Source: Gammaproteobacteria bacterium (lineage in GTDB: Bacteria; Pseudomonadota; Gammaproteobacteria; Steroidobacterales; Steroidobacteraceae). From it: a stretch of 55,334 nt of DNA. How positions within the stretch are numbered: position 1 is the stretch's first letter; the number at the start of each line of letters is the position of its first letter. The notes under the pieces are model-generated. The model had not been told where the DNA came from. It saw nothing but the letters and a program-made list of their open reading frames with translations, and ran no database searches. Made by a program: the position numbers and the translations under genes. Where the stretch lies: the NCBI GenBank assembly GCA_030040715.1, contig JASHTF010000146.1, positions 1-55,334 on the forward strand, in the 5' to 3' direction. Shown piece by piece: positions 8,528 through 16,716 of the stretch.

Positions 8528-9715
8528 TTGTTCGCGGAATTGCCGACACCGCCGCAAGATCCCATCCTCGGGCTCGCGAAACTGTTTGCGCAGGATCGGG
8601 CCGATAACAAGGTCGACCTCGGAATCGGGGTTTACAAGGATGAGCGCGGCGAAGTCCCGATCTTGCGGTCGGTAAAGCAGGCCGAGTCCTGGCTCGCCGC
8701 CCACCAAAAAAGCAAGAGCTACCTCTCCTCGATCGGCAACCCGGACTTCAACCGTCTGATCGGCGAGCTGGTGCTGGGCGCGGAATCGGACGCGTTACGC
8801 CGCAGCCAGACAATCCAGACACCGGGCGGCACGGGAGCGCTGCGCGTCGCTGCGGATCTACTGCATAAGCTGCGGCCGCACCGGCGCATCTTCATTCCCA
8901 GCCGGACCTGGGCGAACCACCAGCCGCTGTTCCTGGCCGCGGGGCTTGAGGTAGTGCCGTATCCGTATTACGACGTGACGCGCGGCGAGCTGCAGTTTGA
9001 GGCCGTGCTGGCAGCCCTCGCGGAGATGACCCGCGAGGATGTGCTGCTGCTGCACGGCTGCTGCCAGAACCCGACCGGCGCCGATTTCGATTCGGCGCAG
9101 TGGCGGGCGATCGCCGAGCTGCTGGTCCGTACCGGAGCGGTCCCCTTGGTCGATCTCGCCTACCAGGGATTTGCGGTCGGCTTGCGGGAGGACGCCGCGG
9201 CCGTTGCTCTGCTGGCGTCCCGGCTTCCCGAGCTGCTGGTCGCGAGCTCATGCTCGAAGAACTTCGCTCTGTATCGCGAGCGCGTCGGCGCCTTGACGGT
9301 GATTGGCGCCCGCGAGGCCGATGCCGCCACCGCACGCGCGCACGCGCTAATCGTGGCGCGTACCAATTACTCGATGCCGCCTGATCACGGAGCCGCGATC
9401 GTCGCGTGTATCCTCGGCAGCGATCCGCTGCGCGGCGAGTGGGAACAAGAGCTGCGCGCCATGCGGGAGCGTATCAAGGCGATGCGGGTGCAGCTGGTGG
9501 CAAATCTGGAGGCTCACGGCGCGCGCGACCTGCAATTTCTGGCGCACCAGCGCGGCATGTTCGCACTACTCGGGTTGTCGGCGCAGGCGGTGGAGGCGCT
9601 GCGCATCCGACATCACGTGTATATCACCGGTTCTGGCCGCATCAATGTTGCCGGCTTGACGCCCGATAACGTTGCGCGTGTCGCGGCCGCCATCGCGGCG
9701 GTGCGGGATGGGTGA
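8528..9715 (+). CDS. Aspartate/aromatic aminotransferase (class I, PLP)
   Basis: A 395-residue fold-type I aminotransferase of the AspC/TyrB subgroup. The PLP lysine lies in SSCSKNFALYRERVG. NPTGADF, the RTNYSMPPDHGAA segment and YITGSGRINVAGL are all hallmarks of Asp/Tyr aminotransferases. It exchanges an amino group between an aromatic or acidic amino acid and 2-oxoglutarate in the cytoplasm. The only upstream start is a TTG with a weak GGATGG-like leader. The stop overlaps the GTG of the following FAD monooxygenase, so the two are coupled. This suggests an amino-acid-derived aromatic substrate for the pathway, which is an inference. Confidence 0.9.
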   Translation: MFAELPTPPQDPILGLAKLFAQDRADNKVDLGIGVYKDERGEVPILRSVKQAESWLAAHQKSKSYLSSIGNPDFNRLIGELVLGAESDALRRSQTIQTPGGTGALRVAADLLHKLRPHRRIFIPSRTWANHQPLFLAAGLEVVPYPYYDVTRGELQFEAVLAALAEMTREDVLLLHGCCQNPTGADFDSAQWRAIAELLVRTGAVPLVDLAYQGFAVGLREDAAAVALLASRLPELLVASSCSKNFALYRERVGALTVIGAREADAATARAHALIVARTNYSMPPDHGAAIVACILGSDPLRGEWEQELRAMRERIKAMRVQLVANLEAHGARDLQFLAHQRGMFALLGLSAQAVEALRIRHHVYITGSGRINVAGLTPDNVARVAAAIAAVRDG

Positions 9716-11394
9716 ATCCGGTTTCGGTACCGATGGACGGTAACCCTTCTGCCGATGTATTAATCGTCGGTGCCGGCCCGGTAGGGCTCACGCTTGCCAT
9801 GGCGCTCGCGCAGCGCGGCGTTACCGTCACGATCGTCGAATTGCGGCAAGCCGGGGAGCCGCCGAGCGTGAAATGCAATCACGTCTCCGCCCGCTCGATG
9901 GAGATCTTTCGACGCCTCGGGTTGGCGAGAGCGGTCCGCGACGCAGGCCTGCCTCCCGACTATCCGAACGACGTATCGTACCGAACAACCACGACTGGGA
10001 TCGAGCTGACGCGGATCAGGATTCCGTGCCGCCGCAGGCGCTATACCGCGCTCGACGGACCCGACGGGTGGTGGCCGACGCCCGAGCCACCGCATCGTAT
10101 CAATCAAATCTATCTGGAACCGATTCTGTTTGCGGCGGCCGCCAGAACCACAGGGATTCAGATCCGTAATCAATGCCGCTTCGAGGGTTACGCTCAGAGC
10201 GATGAGCACGTGGTCGCCACCGTGGTGGACTCGGACAGCGGCCGTGCCAGTCACCTGTCCAGCAAGTACCTTATCGGCTGCGACGGCGGATCCTCATTAG
10301 TGCGCAAACTGATGGGCGCCACGTTCCAAGGTGATCCGGTGGTGCAAAGGGTGCAGTCCACTTTTATCCGCGCGCCCGCGCTCATCACCATGATCCCGGA
10401 CACACCGGCATGGGCGATGTTTTCGCTCAATCCACGTCGCTGTGGCAATGTCTACTCGATCGATGGTAGTGAGTTATGGTTGATCCATAACTATCTGACC
10501 AATCAGGAGCAGGATTTCGAGGCCGTCGACCGCGATCTCTGTATCCGCACCATCCTGGGTGTCGGCCCTGAGTTCCGGTATGAAGTGCTGTCCAGAGAGG
10601 ATTGGATCGGGCGTCGACTGGTGGCTGAGAAGTTTCGCGACCGACGTGTCTTCATCTGCGGCGACGCGGCCCACATTTGGGTCCCCTACGCAGGCTATGG
10701 CATGAACGCCGGCATAGCAGACGCGGAGAATTTGGCGTGGCTGCTGGCCGCCCGCCTGAATGGGTGGGCGGACGAGGCGATTCTGCACGCTTACGAGGCT
10801 GAGCGGCTACCGATCACCGAGCAGGTATCGCGCTTCGCCATGCAACACGCGCATGCGATGAGCCAGAGCCGGCGCACGGTACCGGCAAACATTGAAGCTC
10901 TGGACGCCGCCGGCGCCGCCGTGCGCGCCATTACCGGCAGATTGGCCTATGAATTAAACGTACAACAGTATTGCTGCGCCGGACTGAATTTTGGGTATTT
11001 CTATGACGGTTCACCGATTATTGCAGCTGACAATAGTGATCCGCCGCCGTTTAGTATGGGCGATTTTACGCCGTCATCGGTACCAGGTTGTCGAACACCG
11101 CACCTTTGGCTCGAAGACGGCTCCTCGCTCTATGACGTGCATGGTCCCGGCTACGGCCTGTTGCGCTTTGATTCCGCGATCGGCGTCGATGGGCTGCTCC
11201 AGGCGGCGGCAACGCGCGGCGTGCCCATGAAGGTGATAGACATAGACCCGGCGCATCGAGGCGATGCGTATGATCGGCAACTCGCGCTGTCGCGTCCAGA
11301 CCTGCACGTAGCGTGGCGCGGCGATGCCATGCCTGCCGATCCGCTCGCGCTGGTCGATCAGATCCGCGGCGTGCCCGGAACGATCCGCCGATAG
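9712..11394 (+). CDS. FAD-dependent aromatic monooxygenase (MhpA/PheA-like)
   Basis: A 560-residue class A flavoprotein hydroxylase. It has the N-terminal dinucleotide fold VLIVGAGPVGLTLA, the DG motif YLIGCDGGSSLVRK and the GD motif ICGDAAHIWVPYAGYGMN that binds the FAD ribityl. A C-terminal thioredoxin-like extension of about 150 residues is typical of phenol- and 3-(3-hydroxyphenyl)propionate-hydroxylase relatives. The GTG start overlaps the aminotransferase stop by 4 bp. It would introduce an ortho hydroxyl using NAD(P)H and O2, giving a diol for the LigB-type dioxygenase. Substrate unknown. Confidence 0.9.
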   Translation: MNPVSVPMDGNPSADVLIVGAGPVGLTLAMALAQRGVTVTIVELRQAGEPPSVKCNHVSARSMEIFRRLGLARAVRDAGLPPDYPNDVSYRTTTTGIELTRIRIPCRRRRYTALDGPDGWWPTPEPPHRINQIYLEPILFAAAARTTGIQIRNQCRFEGYAQSDEHVVATVVDSDSGRASHLSSKYLIGCDGGSSLVRKLMGATFQGDPVVQRVQSTFIRAPALITMIPDTPAWAMFSLNPRRCGNVYSIDGSELWLIHNYLTNQEQDFEAVDRDLCIRTILGVGPEFRYEVLSREDWIGRRLVAEKFRDRRVFICGDAAHIWVPYAGYGMNAGIADAENLAWLLAARLNGWADEAILHAYEAERLPITEQVSRFAMQHAHAMSQSRRTVPANIEALDAAGAAVRAITGRLAYELNVQQYCCAGLNFGYFYDGSPIIAADNSDPPPFSMGDFTPSSVPGCRTPHLWLEDGSSLYDVHGPGYGLLRFDSAIGVDGLLQAAATRGVPMKVIDIDPAHRGDAYDRQLALSRPDLHVAWRGDAMPADPLALVDQIRGVPGTIRR

Positions 11395-11511
11395 TTCAGG
11401 CTCGAGGGATGGGGTAATGCGCTCACTCCGAGTAGCGCCGGTGGCGTGTGCGCGCTATCTTTGGCCGGCGTCTCGAGCTTCAACAACATTCAATCTCACT
11501 TTGGGGGCGAT

Positions 11512-13242
11512 ATGGTGAACCGCCGCGAGCTGCTCACTCTGGCCGGGAGCTTGTATGCAGCCCCCGCTCTGGCAGCGAGTGTCCGTCCGACCTCGGGAGA
11601 CGGCGTTTCGGGATCGCTTGGTCAATACATCGAACTCTATCTGCGAACCATGGAGGCTCCTGGACTCACGCTCGGTCTCGCCGGAGCGGACGGTCCGATT
11701 CACACGCAAGCTTTTGGCTTCGTCGATGTTGCCGCCCGTGTTCGGGTGACCACCGCGCACCTATTCGAGATCGGCTCGATCAGCAAGTCGTTTGTTGCCG
11801 TGATCATGCTGCAACTTCGCGAGGAGGGCCGACTGGGCTTCGATCAGTACATCACGCGGTACTTACCCTGGTTGCCCATCGAAACGGATTACGGTCCAAT
11901 CCAGATCGAGCACCTGCTCACGCATTCGTCGGGTTTGGCCGAGAGCATCCCGTTGTTCTCGGGGCAAACTGGAATACGCTATCGCCAAAGCTTTGCCCCC
12001 GGTACGCGCTTCCACTACTGCAATTTCGGTTACGCCGTGCTCGGACTGCTGATCGAGAAGCTGGATGGCAGACCTCTGCAACTCGCCCTTCGGAAGCGCA
12101 TCCTCGAGCCGCTCGGCATGACGGACACCGCACCGACGATCGCGAGTCCGGTACGCGCGCGCATCGCGCAGAGCTACGTACCCCTCCAGGACGACCGCCC
12201 TTATCGGCGAGGCGCTCCGCTCGCCGTGGCGAGCAACGTCACTTTCGAGGACGGCTCGGGCTGCATCGCTTCCACGCCGCTCGACATGGCGCGTTACATG
12301 TCGATGTTCATCAACCGCGGCGCAGGGCCCACGCGGCGCATCCTGCAGGAAGCCAGTTTCAAGTCGCTCGCCAGCGCTCATATGCCTCCCGGTGCCTTCG
12401 GGCCGAACGCCGGTTACGGTTACGGGCTGGCCGTCGAGCAGCTCGATGGTCACACCATACTGTGGCATACGGGCGGCATGGTATCGTTCGCATCGGCGAT
12501 CCATATCGATCTCGATGCCGGATTTGGTGCGTTCGCTTCGATTAACGCCATGCAGGGCTACCGACCCAACGCCGTGGCGCGCCACGCGTTAGGGCTGCTG
12601 CGCGCTCGCAAGGAAGACAAGCCGAGGCCCGAGGCCCCGAGCGCGGACCAAAATGCCCTCAGCGATCCCACCGATTACGAGGGCACCTATGTAAACGAAG
12701 CCGGGGAACGCATAGAGGTGGCCGGCGGGAATGGCGTGTTGCTGCTGAGCATTGGGTCCAAGCGCATGACGCTGCGGCTGCAGGAGGATGAGCAGTTCAT
12801 GGCGGACGAGCAGGACTACGAGCTTTTCCCCTGGGTGTTCGGCCGCGCTCCCGCGCGAGCTACGGCGGGCGCCACGGAAGGAGAGAAGCGGCCGGTGATC
12901 GAGCTGTCGTGGGGCCCACGCTGGTATGGCCGCACCGGGCACGAGCCTTCGGCGGCGGGACAACCGGGCCAAGTTCCTCAGGGGCTGGTCGGGCTCTACT
13001 ACAGCGAGAATCCCTGGATCGGAAGCCTGCGGGTCGTCGAGCGTCGTGGCTCTTTGTGGCTCAATGGCGCGACCCCGCTCGAGCCCCTGGGGGACTATCT
13101 GTTCCGCTTTGCGGATGAGCCGGCAAGCCCCGAGACGGCGGAGTTCCTCGAATTCGTCGACGGTGAGGCGCAGCTGCTACGCGTCGTCGAAGGTGAGCTG
13201 CGCAGGGTCCCTGACTTGAGTTGGCGCCCTGTGGCGGACTGA
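11512..13242 (+). CDS. Exported beta-lactamase-family serine hydrolase
   Basis: A 576-residue protein with an N-terminal signal peptide (MVNRRELLTLAGSLYAAPALAA) followed by a class C beta-lactamase / penicillin-binding-like domain at about residues 35-370. The SxxK motif is SISK in GSISKSFV, YxN is YCN in HYCNFGYAVLG, and the third element is HTGG. A C-terminal region of about 190 residues resembles the beta-rich tails of esterase/peptidase members. Start chosen at the ATG with GGGGG just upstream, giving a clean signal peptide; the frame is open to 11446. It probably belongs to the aminotransferase/monooxygenase operon, 117 bp downstream. An esterase or D-aminopeptidase role is more likely than resistance. 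Confidence 0.85.
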   Translation: MVNRRELLTLAGSLYAAPALAASVRPTSGDGVSGSLGQYIELYLRTMEAPGLTLGLAGADGPIHTQAFGFVDVAARVRVTTAHLFEIGSISKSFVAVIMLQLREEGRLGFDQYITRYLPWLPIETDYGPIQIEHLLTHSSGLAESIPLFSGQTGIRYRQSFAPGTRFHYCNFGYAVLGLLIEKLDGRPLQLALRKRILEPLGMTDTAPTIASPVRARIAQSYVPLQDDRPYRRGAPLAVASNVTFEDGSGCIASTPLDMARYMSMFINRGAGPTRRILQEASFKSLASAHMPPGAFGPNAGYGYGLAVEQLDGHTILWHTGGMVSFASAIHIDLDAGFGAFASINAMQGYRPNAVARHALGLLRARKEDKPRPEAPSADQNALSDPTDYEGTYVNEAGERIEVAGGNGVLLLSIGSKRMTLRLQEDEQFMADEQDYELFPWVFGRAPARATAGATEGEKRPVIELSWGPRWYGRTGHEPSAAGQPGQVPQGLVGLYYSENPWIGSLRVVERRGSLWLNGATPLEPLGDYLFRFADEPASPETAEFLEFVDGEAQLLRVVEGELRRVPDLSWRPVAD

Positions 13243-13342
13243 GTAAGCCCGCTGATCTTGAGACACCTCAGGATCTCGGCTGACGATTCTCTGAGAGTCT
13301 CGCCACGGCTCGACCAGCGGCTCGGGTCAAGCGGAGGATGAC

Positions 13343-13861
13343 GTGGACGCATCCGGTTATCTCTACACAATCGCGACCGTCGGCATGACCTTCGCGGGTC
13401 TGTCTGTCCTGACGATGATCTTTCGGCAGATGCTCGGGGGTCGAATGACCAAGTTCGACAACTTTGTGACGCGCACCTGGGTGCAACTGGGATTCATGAC
13501 GACGTTCGGCTCGATCCTGCCGCCGCTGTTGGTGTTGTTTGGAGCCCCGGCGCCGATCGCCTGCCGTATTTCGAGCGGCATTGTTGCGGTCATTCTCGGG
13601 AGCTGGGCACTGACATTTCCGCGCCGTCGGCACGCGGTAAATCCGACGCGTTTGCCGCTACAGGTGGTGTTGTTCCTGTTGGCGATGGATCTGGCGGCGC
13701 TGGCATTGGCGGCCAACGCCACTGTCATTCCTAGCGGGATATTGGCGGCCCTTTATGCCGCAGCGATGACTGCAATACTGCTCAGTGCCGGGCTGCTGTT
13801 TCTGTTCACGATCGTGCATTGGTATGAGGCAACAATCGCTCACGAGCAGCCGAAACCGTAA
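13343..13861 (+). CDS. Small multi-pass membrane protein, unknown function
   Basis: A 172-residue protein with about five hydrophobic segments (roughly residues 8-28, 45-68, 75-95, 103-122, 130-155) and no recognised family. The GTG start follows GGAGG at good spacing. It is followed after 25 bp by another small membrane-anchored protein, so they are likely co-transcribed. Nothing ties it functionally to the catabolic island upstream. Confidence 0.65.
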   Translation: MDASGYLYTIATVGMTFAGLSVLTMIFRQMLGGRMTKFDNFVTRTWVQLGFMTTFGSILPPLLVLFGAPAPIACRISSGIVAVILGSWALTFPRRRHAVNPTRLPLQVVLFLLAMDLAALALAANATVIPSGILAALYAAAMTAILLSAGLLFLFTIVHWYEATIAHEQPKP

Positions 13862-13886
13862 GGACTGGTAGCAACGAGAGTTCCGG

Positions 13887-14285
13887 ATGACCAAGCTGCT
13901 TTGGATCCTGGGGACTGCTCTGGTGGCACTCGTGATCACGCGGGTAGTGCTGCAGTTGCGCGCCGGCGGCAAATCACCGCTGTACGCGCTGGCGCGCGAG
14001 TATCTTGCGGAACAGCTGGTGGCGCAGGGAATCGCACACCAGGTGCCCGCGCGGTGCATCGCCGAAATCGCTGAGCGCTACGCAGGCGCGGTGGCGTCGC
14101 GTCCGCTCGGACGAATCGCCGCGGCGTCAGAGTTGATGAAGCGTATCGACGCGGCCGTTATGCTCATCGCAGCGTGGGTGCGAGAGGGGCGAGAAGTTCC
14201 GCGGAGTATCGGCGAAATGCCCCTGCCCGAGCTTGCAGCGCCGGACGTGCTACAGGACCTGAATGCCCTGGACTCGGAGAACTGA
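13887..14285 (+). CDS. Single-pass membrane-anchored hypothetical protein
   Basis: A 132-residue protein with one N-terminal transmembrane segment (about residues 4-22) and a mostly helical Ala-rich soluble part. No family recognised. Strong reading frame, good start and tight spacing to the membrane protein upstream support it as a gene. Confidence 0.6.
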   Translation: MTKLLWILGTALVALVITRVVLQLRAGGKSPLYALAREYLAEQLVAQGIAHQVPARCIAEIAERYAGAVASRPLGRIAAASELMKRIDAAVMLIAAWVREGREVPRSIGEMPLPELAAPDVLQDLNALDSEN

Positions 14286-14329
14286 GTAGCTAGCGCGCTC
14301 GGCCGCCTGAAGCATCACCGGGATGGGTC

Positions 14330-14746
14330 CTAAAAAGGCCTGGCGCCACTGAAGTTCGGTGACGGTAGTGGCAAGCCGACCAGCTCCCGCAGCTGTCCTT
14401 CCCGTTTACCATACACCTGCATCACGCAGAACTTGTTTTCCGCGCATCGATCGCGAACATTCAGAAATTCCCGCTCTCCTGTTATCAGCGCATCTAAGGT
14501 GGCTCTATCACCGGCGATGGCAGCAGCCGTCAGGTTATCCGCGTAGTAGACCGCGTAATCTGCATCGATCTTTGCTAAATCTGAATCCCTGCAGATTACC
14601 TTTTGAGTCGGCACGGTAGCCCTGGTGCAATCGAAACTAGGCGAGACGTGCACGGTCTTCGGCCAAAGCCAAACGCCAGCGCACACGACCACGACAAATG
14701 CGATTCGGATGGCAATGTCGATGCGTCTTAAGGGATACTGCTGCAC
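14330..14746 (-). CDS. Membrane-anchored LprI/DUF1311-like protein
   Basis: A 138-residue protein with an N-terminal hydrophobic anchor (about residues 11-29) and a Cys-containing periplasmic domain. The spacing FDCTRATVPTQKVICRDSDLAKID followed by RDRCAENKFCVMQVYGKR resembles the DUF1311 / lysozyme-inhibitor LprI domain, with four Cys that could form two disulphides. It is convergent with the preceding small membrane gene. Inhibition of lysozyme is known for some family members; whether this one does so is unproven. Confidence 0.65.
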   Translation of the reverse strand: MQQYPLRRIDIAIRIAFVVVVCAGVWLWPKTVHVSPSFDCTRATVPTQKVICRDSDLAKIDADYAVYYADNLTAAAIAGDRATLDALITGEREFLNVRDRCAENKFCVMQVYGKREGQLRELVGLPLPSPNFSGARPF

Positions 14747-14845
14747 TGCGAGCTCGAGCTTACGGTGGAGCCGGATCGTTTGTGGTCAAAGAGGCCATCG
14801 GCTTCGTCTGAGATCGGGATTAATGACCAGCCCTGATAAGGTTGC

Positions 14846-14858
14846 TATTATATAAGAT
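14846..14858 (+). promoter_or_regulatory. AT-rich promoter/operator abutting the PadR start codon
   Basis: TATTAT at 14846-14851 fits a -10 element, and TTATATAA at 14848-14855 is a perfect palindrome, both in a very GC-rich background. Transcription would begin essentially at the PadR ATG (14859) and no Shine-Dalgarno sequence is present, pointing to a leaderless, possibly autorepressed mRNA. Confidence 0.45.
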
Positions 14859-15197
14859 ATGCGCAGGCCACGCGAGTATCTCGGGCAGCTCGAGCTGATG
14901 GTGCTGCTGGCCGTCGTCAGTACCGAGGGCGATGGCTATGGCGTCCAGATCTCCAAATGCATCGAGGCAGCGAGTGGACGCGAGGTGTCTCTCGCCAGCG
15001 TCTACGTCGCGCTGGAGCGGCTCGAGCACAAGGGCCTAGTTTCCTCCCGGCTGGGCGAGCCAACCCCACAGCGCGGCGGGCGCGCGCGTACCTATTTCAA
15101 GCCTACCGCATCGGGCTTGAAAGAAGCGCGCGCCGCCTGCAGTACCCTCAACCGACTGTCGGGTGGGGTGGTAGCGTTGAAGGGCAAGTTCGCATGA
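14859..15197 (+). CDS. PadR-family transcriptional regulator
   Basis: A 112-residue PadR winged-helix regulator. The N-terminal LMVLLAVVSTEGDGYGVQI and the wing with LASVYVALERLEHKGLV are characteristic, and a short C-terminal helix follows (subfamily 2 length). Its stop overlaps the next start (ATGA), coupling it to a permease-prefix-domain membrane protein. In Acidobacteria and some Proteobacteria, PadR genes of this type sit directly before ADOP/FtsX-like permeases. Here only the prefix domain remains. Autoregulation through the AT palindrome over its start is inferred. Confidence 0.92.
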   Translation: MRRPREYLGQLELMVLLAVVSTEGDGYGVQISKCIEAASGREVSLASVYVALERLEHKGLVSSRLGEPTPQRGGRARTYFKPTASGLKEARAACSTLNRLSGGVVALKGKFA

Positions 15198-15610
15198 GCA
15201 GGGAGAAACCAGACCGGTTAGCGACCTGGATAATCACACGGTGCACGTCCGACTATAGCCGCGATTCGTTCCTCGGCGATCTCATGGAGCAATACCAAGA
15301 GCGTGGCGGTTGGTGGTATTGGCGCCAGGCACTGGGCGCGGTGCGTGCACACACTGGCCGCCTGATCGTGGACGCTGCGGACACTGAGGTGTCGGCAACC
15401 GAATACATCGCCGACCTCATTTTGTGGGTCGCGCTCGGCATGTGCGCCCTGATTCAGCTGCCTATATATGCGTATTTATTAATCAGTTGGACGTCACTGA
15501 ACCCGTCTGATCCGAGCGTAGTCGTCGCCAGCACCATGATCGGTGGTGCCGTGATTGCTGCCGCAGCGATTGCCCGTAGAATTCGAATGAGAGCGGTGCT
15601 GGCCACCTGA
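15194..15610 (+). CDS. Stand-alone permease-prefix-domain membrane protein
   Basis: A 138-residue protein. The first 50 residues (TSDYSRDSFLGDLMEQYQER then GGWWYWRQALGAV) match the 'permease prefix domain 2' usually found at the N-terminus of MacB/FtsX-like ADOP permeases. Two transmembrane segments follow (about 78-100 and 110-130). The large permease body is absent. It starts inside the stop of the PadR gene. It may be a regulatory fragment or partner of a permease encoded elsewhere, or a decayed remnant. Confidence 0.7.
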   Translation: MSREKPDRLATWIITRCTSDYSRDSFLGDLMEQYQERGGWWYWRQALGAVRAHTGRLIVDAADTEVSATEYIADLILWVALGMCALIQLPIYAYLLISWTSLNPSDPSVVVASTMIGGAVIAAAAIARRIRMRAVLAT

Positions 15611-15654
15611 GTGGTGTGGCGCTCGTCGTCGTGCCGGGCCCAGCCACCGGGTTC

Positions 15655-15675
15655 GCTGGAATTGCCAGCTCTTTT
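15655..15675 (+). terminator. Possible weak rho-independent terminator
   Basis: A five-base-pair GCTGG/CCAGC stem with a 5-nt loop is followed by TCTTTT, between two convergent genes. The stem is short, so this is only a candidate. Confidence 0.3.
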
Positions 15676-15679
15676 GGTG

Positions 15680-16558
15680 CTAGCCGAGCGCTGCCTGCAG
15701 TTTCTGGAGCTCAGCATGCGCGTCCAGTGCGATGCGCTTGAACGCGGGCGCCGCCAGCCCCAGGGTTACCGCCGCCGGAAGTTGCGCCAGAGCGGCATCG
15801 TCGGGCGCGCGAGCAGCCATTTTGGCCGCGACCTGCGTCGCGACGATCAGCAGGTCGAGAAGGTCGGGCGGCCCCTCATGACTGCGGTCGGATTCGAGCT
15901 GACCCGCGATCGCGCTGGCGATCTCTTCCGGCAGTCTCCAGTTTTGCGCCAGGGCCTTACCGATGTTTGGATGCCAGCTTTCCACGACGGCGGGGTCCAA
16001 TGCCGGTGCCGATTCAGGATTCTTCGGCGCGCGCGCGATGATGTAGAGCTTGCCGATGTTGTGCAGCAAGCCGGCGAGCATGGCCTCATCGGTGCGTACG
16101 CAGCGCGTCTCCTTGGCGAGCGAGTGCGCGAGCGAGGCCACCCGAATGCCCTCGCGCCAGCAGGCCTCGAGCTGGGGTCGAATATGCGCGAGCTCGGGGG
16201 CGCGCTGCAGCTGCGCGCTGGCATAGGCGAGCGCAGCGGCGCGGATATTGTCGTGACCGATGCGTGTGACCGCGACCTTCAGGTCGGTGACCGGGGTGTC
16301 GCCCCGGTGCAGCAGCGCCGAGTTCGACATGGTTAACAGCCGTCCGGCCAAGCCGGCGTCAGCGCCGATGACACGTGCGATCCGCTCGCTGGTCACTGCC
16401 GGGTCGCTGAGCACTTGCTGCACCCGCGCGGCCGCGTCCGGGAAGGACGGCAGCTCGACACGGCCGGACGAAAGCTCCTTGGCCAGATCACTGATGAACT
16501 TGAAAGTCGGCTCTTGAGCAGGTTCGGTCAAAAAGGCACGCGATCTAATGCCTGCCAC
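15680..16558 (-). CDS. HDOD-domain signalling protein
   Basis: A protein of about 292 residues whose central part (about 45-240) is an HDOD domain: PSFPDAAARVQQVLSD, the GLAGRLLTMSNSAL segment and LLHNIGKLYII. The last deviates from the catalytic HD signature (Asn for Asp), as usual in these non-catalytic HD relatives. HDOD proteins act in signalling and regulation rather than phosphohydrolysis. The GTG ending at 16558 is preceded by GAGGG at ideal spacing and is preferred over the upstream ATG (16588). No GGDEF or EAL domain is attached. Confidence 0.85.
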   Translation of the reverse strand: MAGIRSRAFLTEPAQEPTFKFISDLAKELSSGRVELPSFPDAAARVQQVLSDPAVTSERIARVIGADAGLAGRLLTMSNSALLHRGDTPVTDLKVAVTRIGHDNIRAAALAYASAQLQRAPELAHIRPQLEACWREGIRVASLAHSLAKETRCVRTDEAMLAGLLHNIGKLYIIARAPKNPESAPALDPAVVESWHPNIGKALAQNWRLPEEIASAIAGQLESDRSHEGPPDLLDLLIVATQVAAKMAARAPDDAALAQLPAAVTLGLAAPAFKRIALDAHAELQKLQAALG

Positions 16559-16716
16559 GTCACATCCCTCAGAAAAACAGCACCGCAAGGGTATCGGCAG
16601 TCGCCCGGTTTAATTGAGTCGAGTGCGGCGGGCCGAGCGCACAGGTCGGCAGACCGGCCCGGCCCGCCGCTGCGCTCGCCGGACTGATTACGTCCGTCGG
16701 TGGGTCTGCTACCCGC

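Noticed and set aside
11448-12545. A 365-codon frame in another phase of the beta-lactamase-family gene
   Set aside because: Arg/Ala/His-rich shadow with no motif; the overlapping frame carries SxxK, YxN and HTGG.
11512-13242. True beta-lactamase resistance gene
   Set aside because: The length, the long C-terminal beta-rich tail and the position in a catabolic operon fit the broad esterase/peptidase members.
15849-16558. HDOD protein as a cyclic-di-GMP phosphodiesterase
   Set aside because: No HD-GYP motif; the HD pair is HN and no EAL domain is present.
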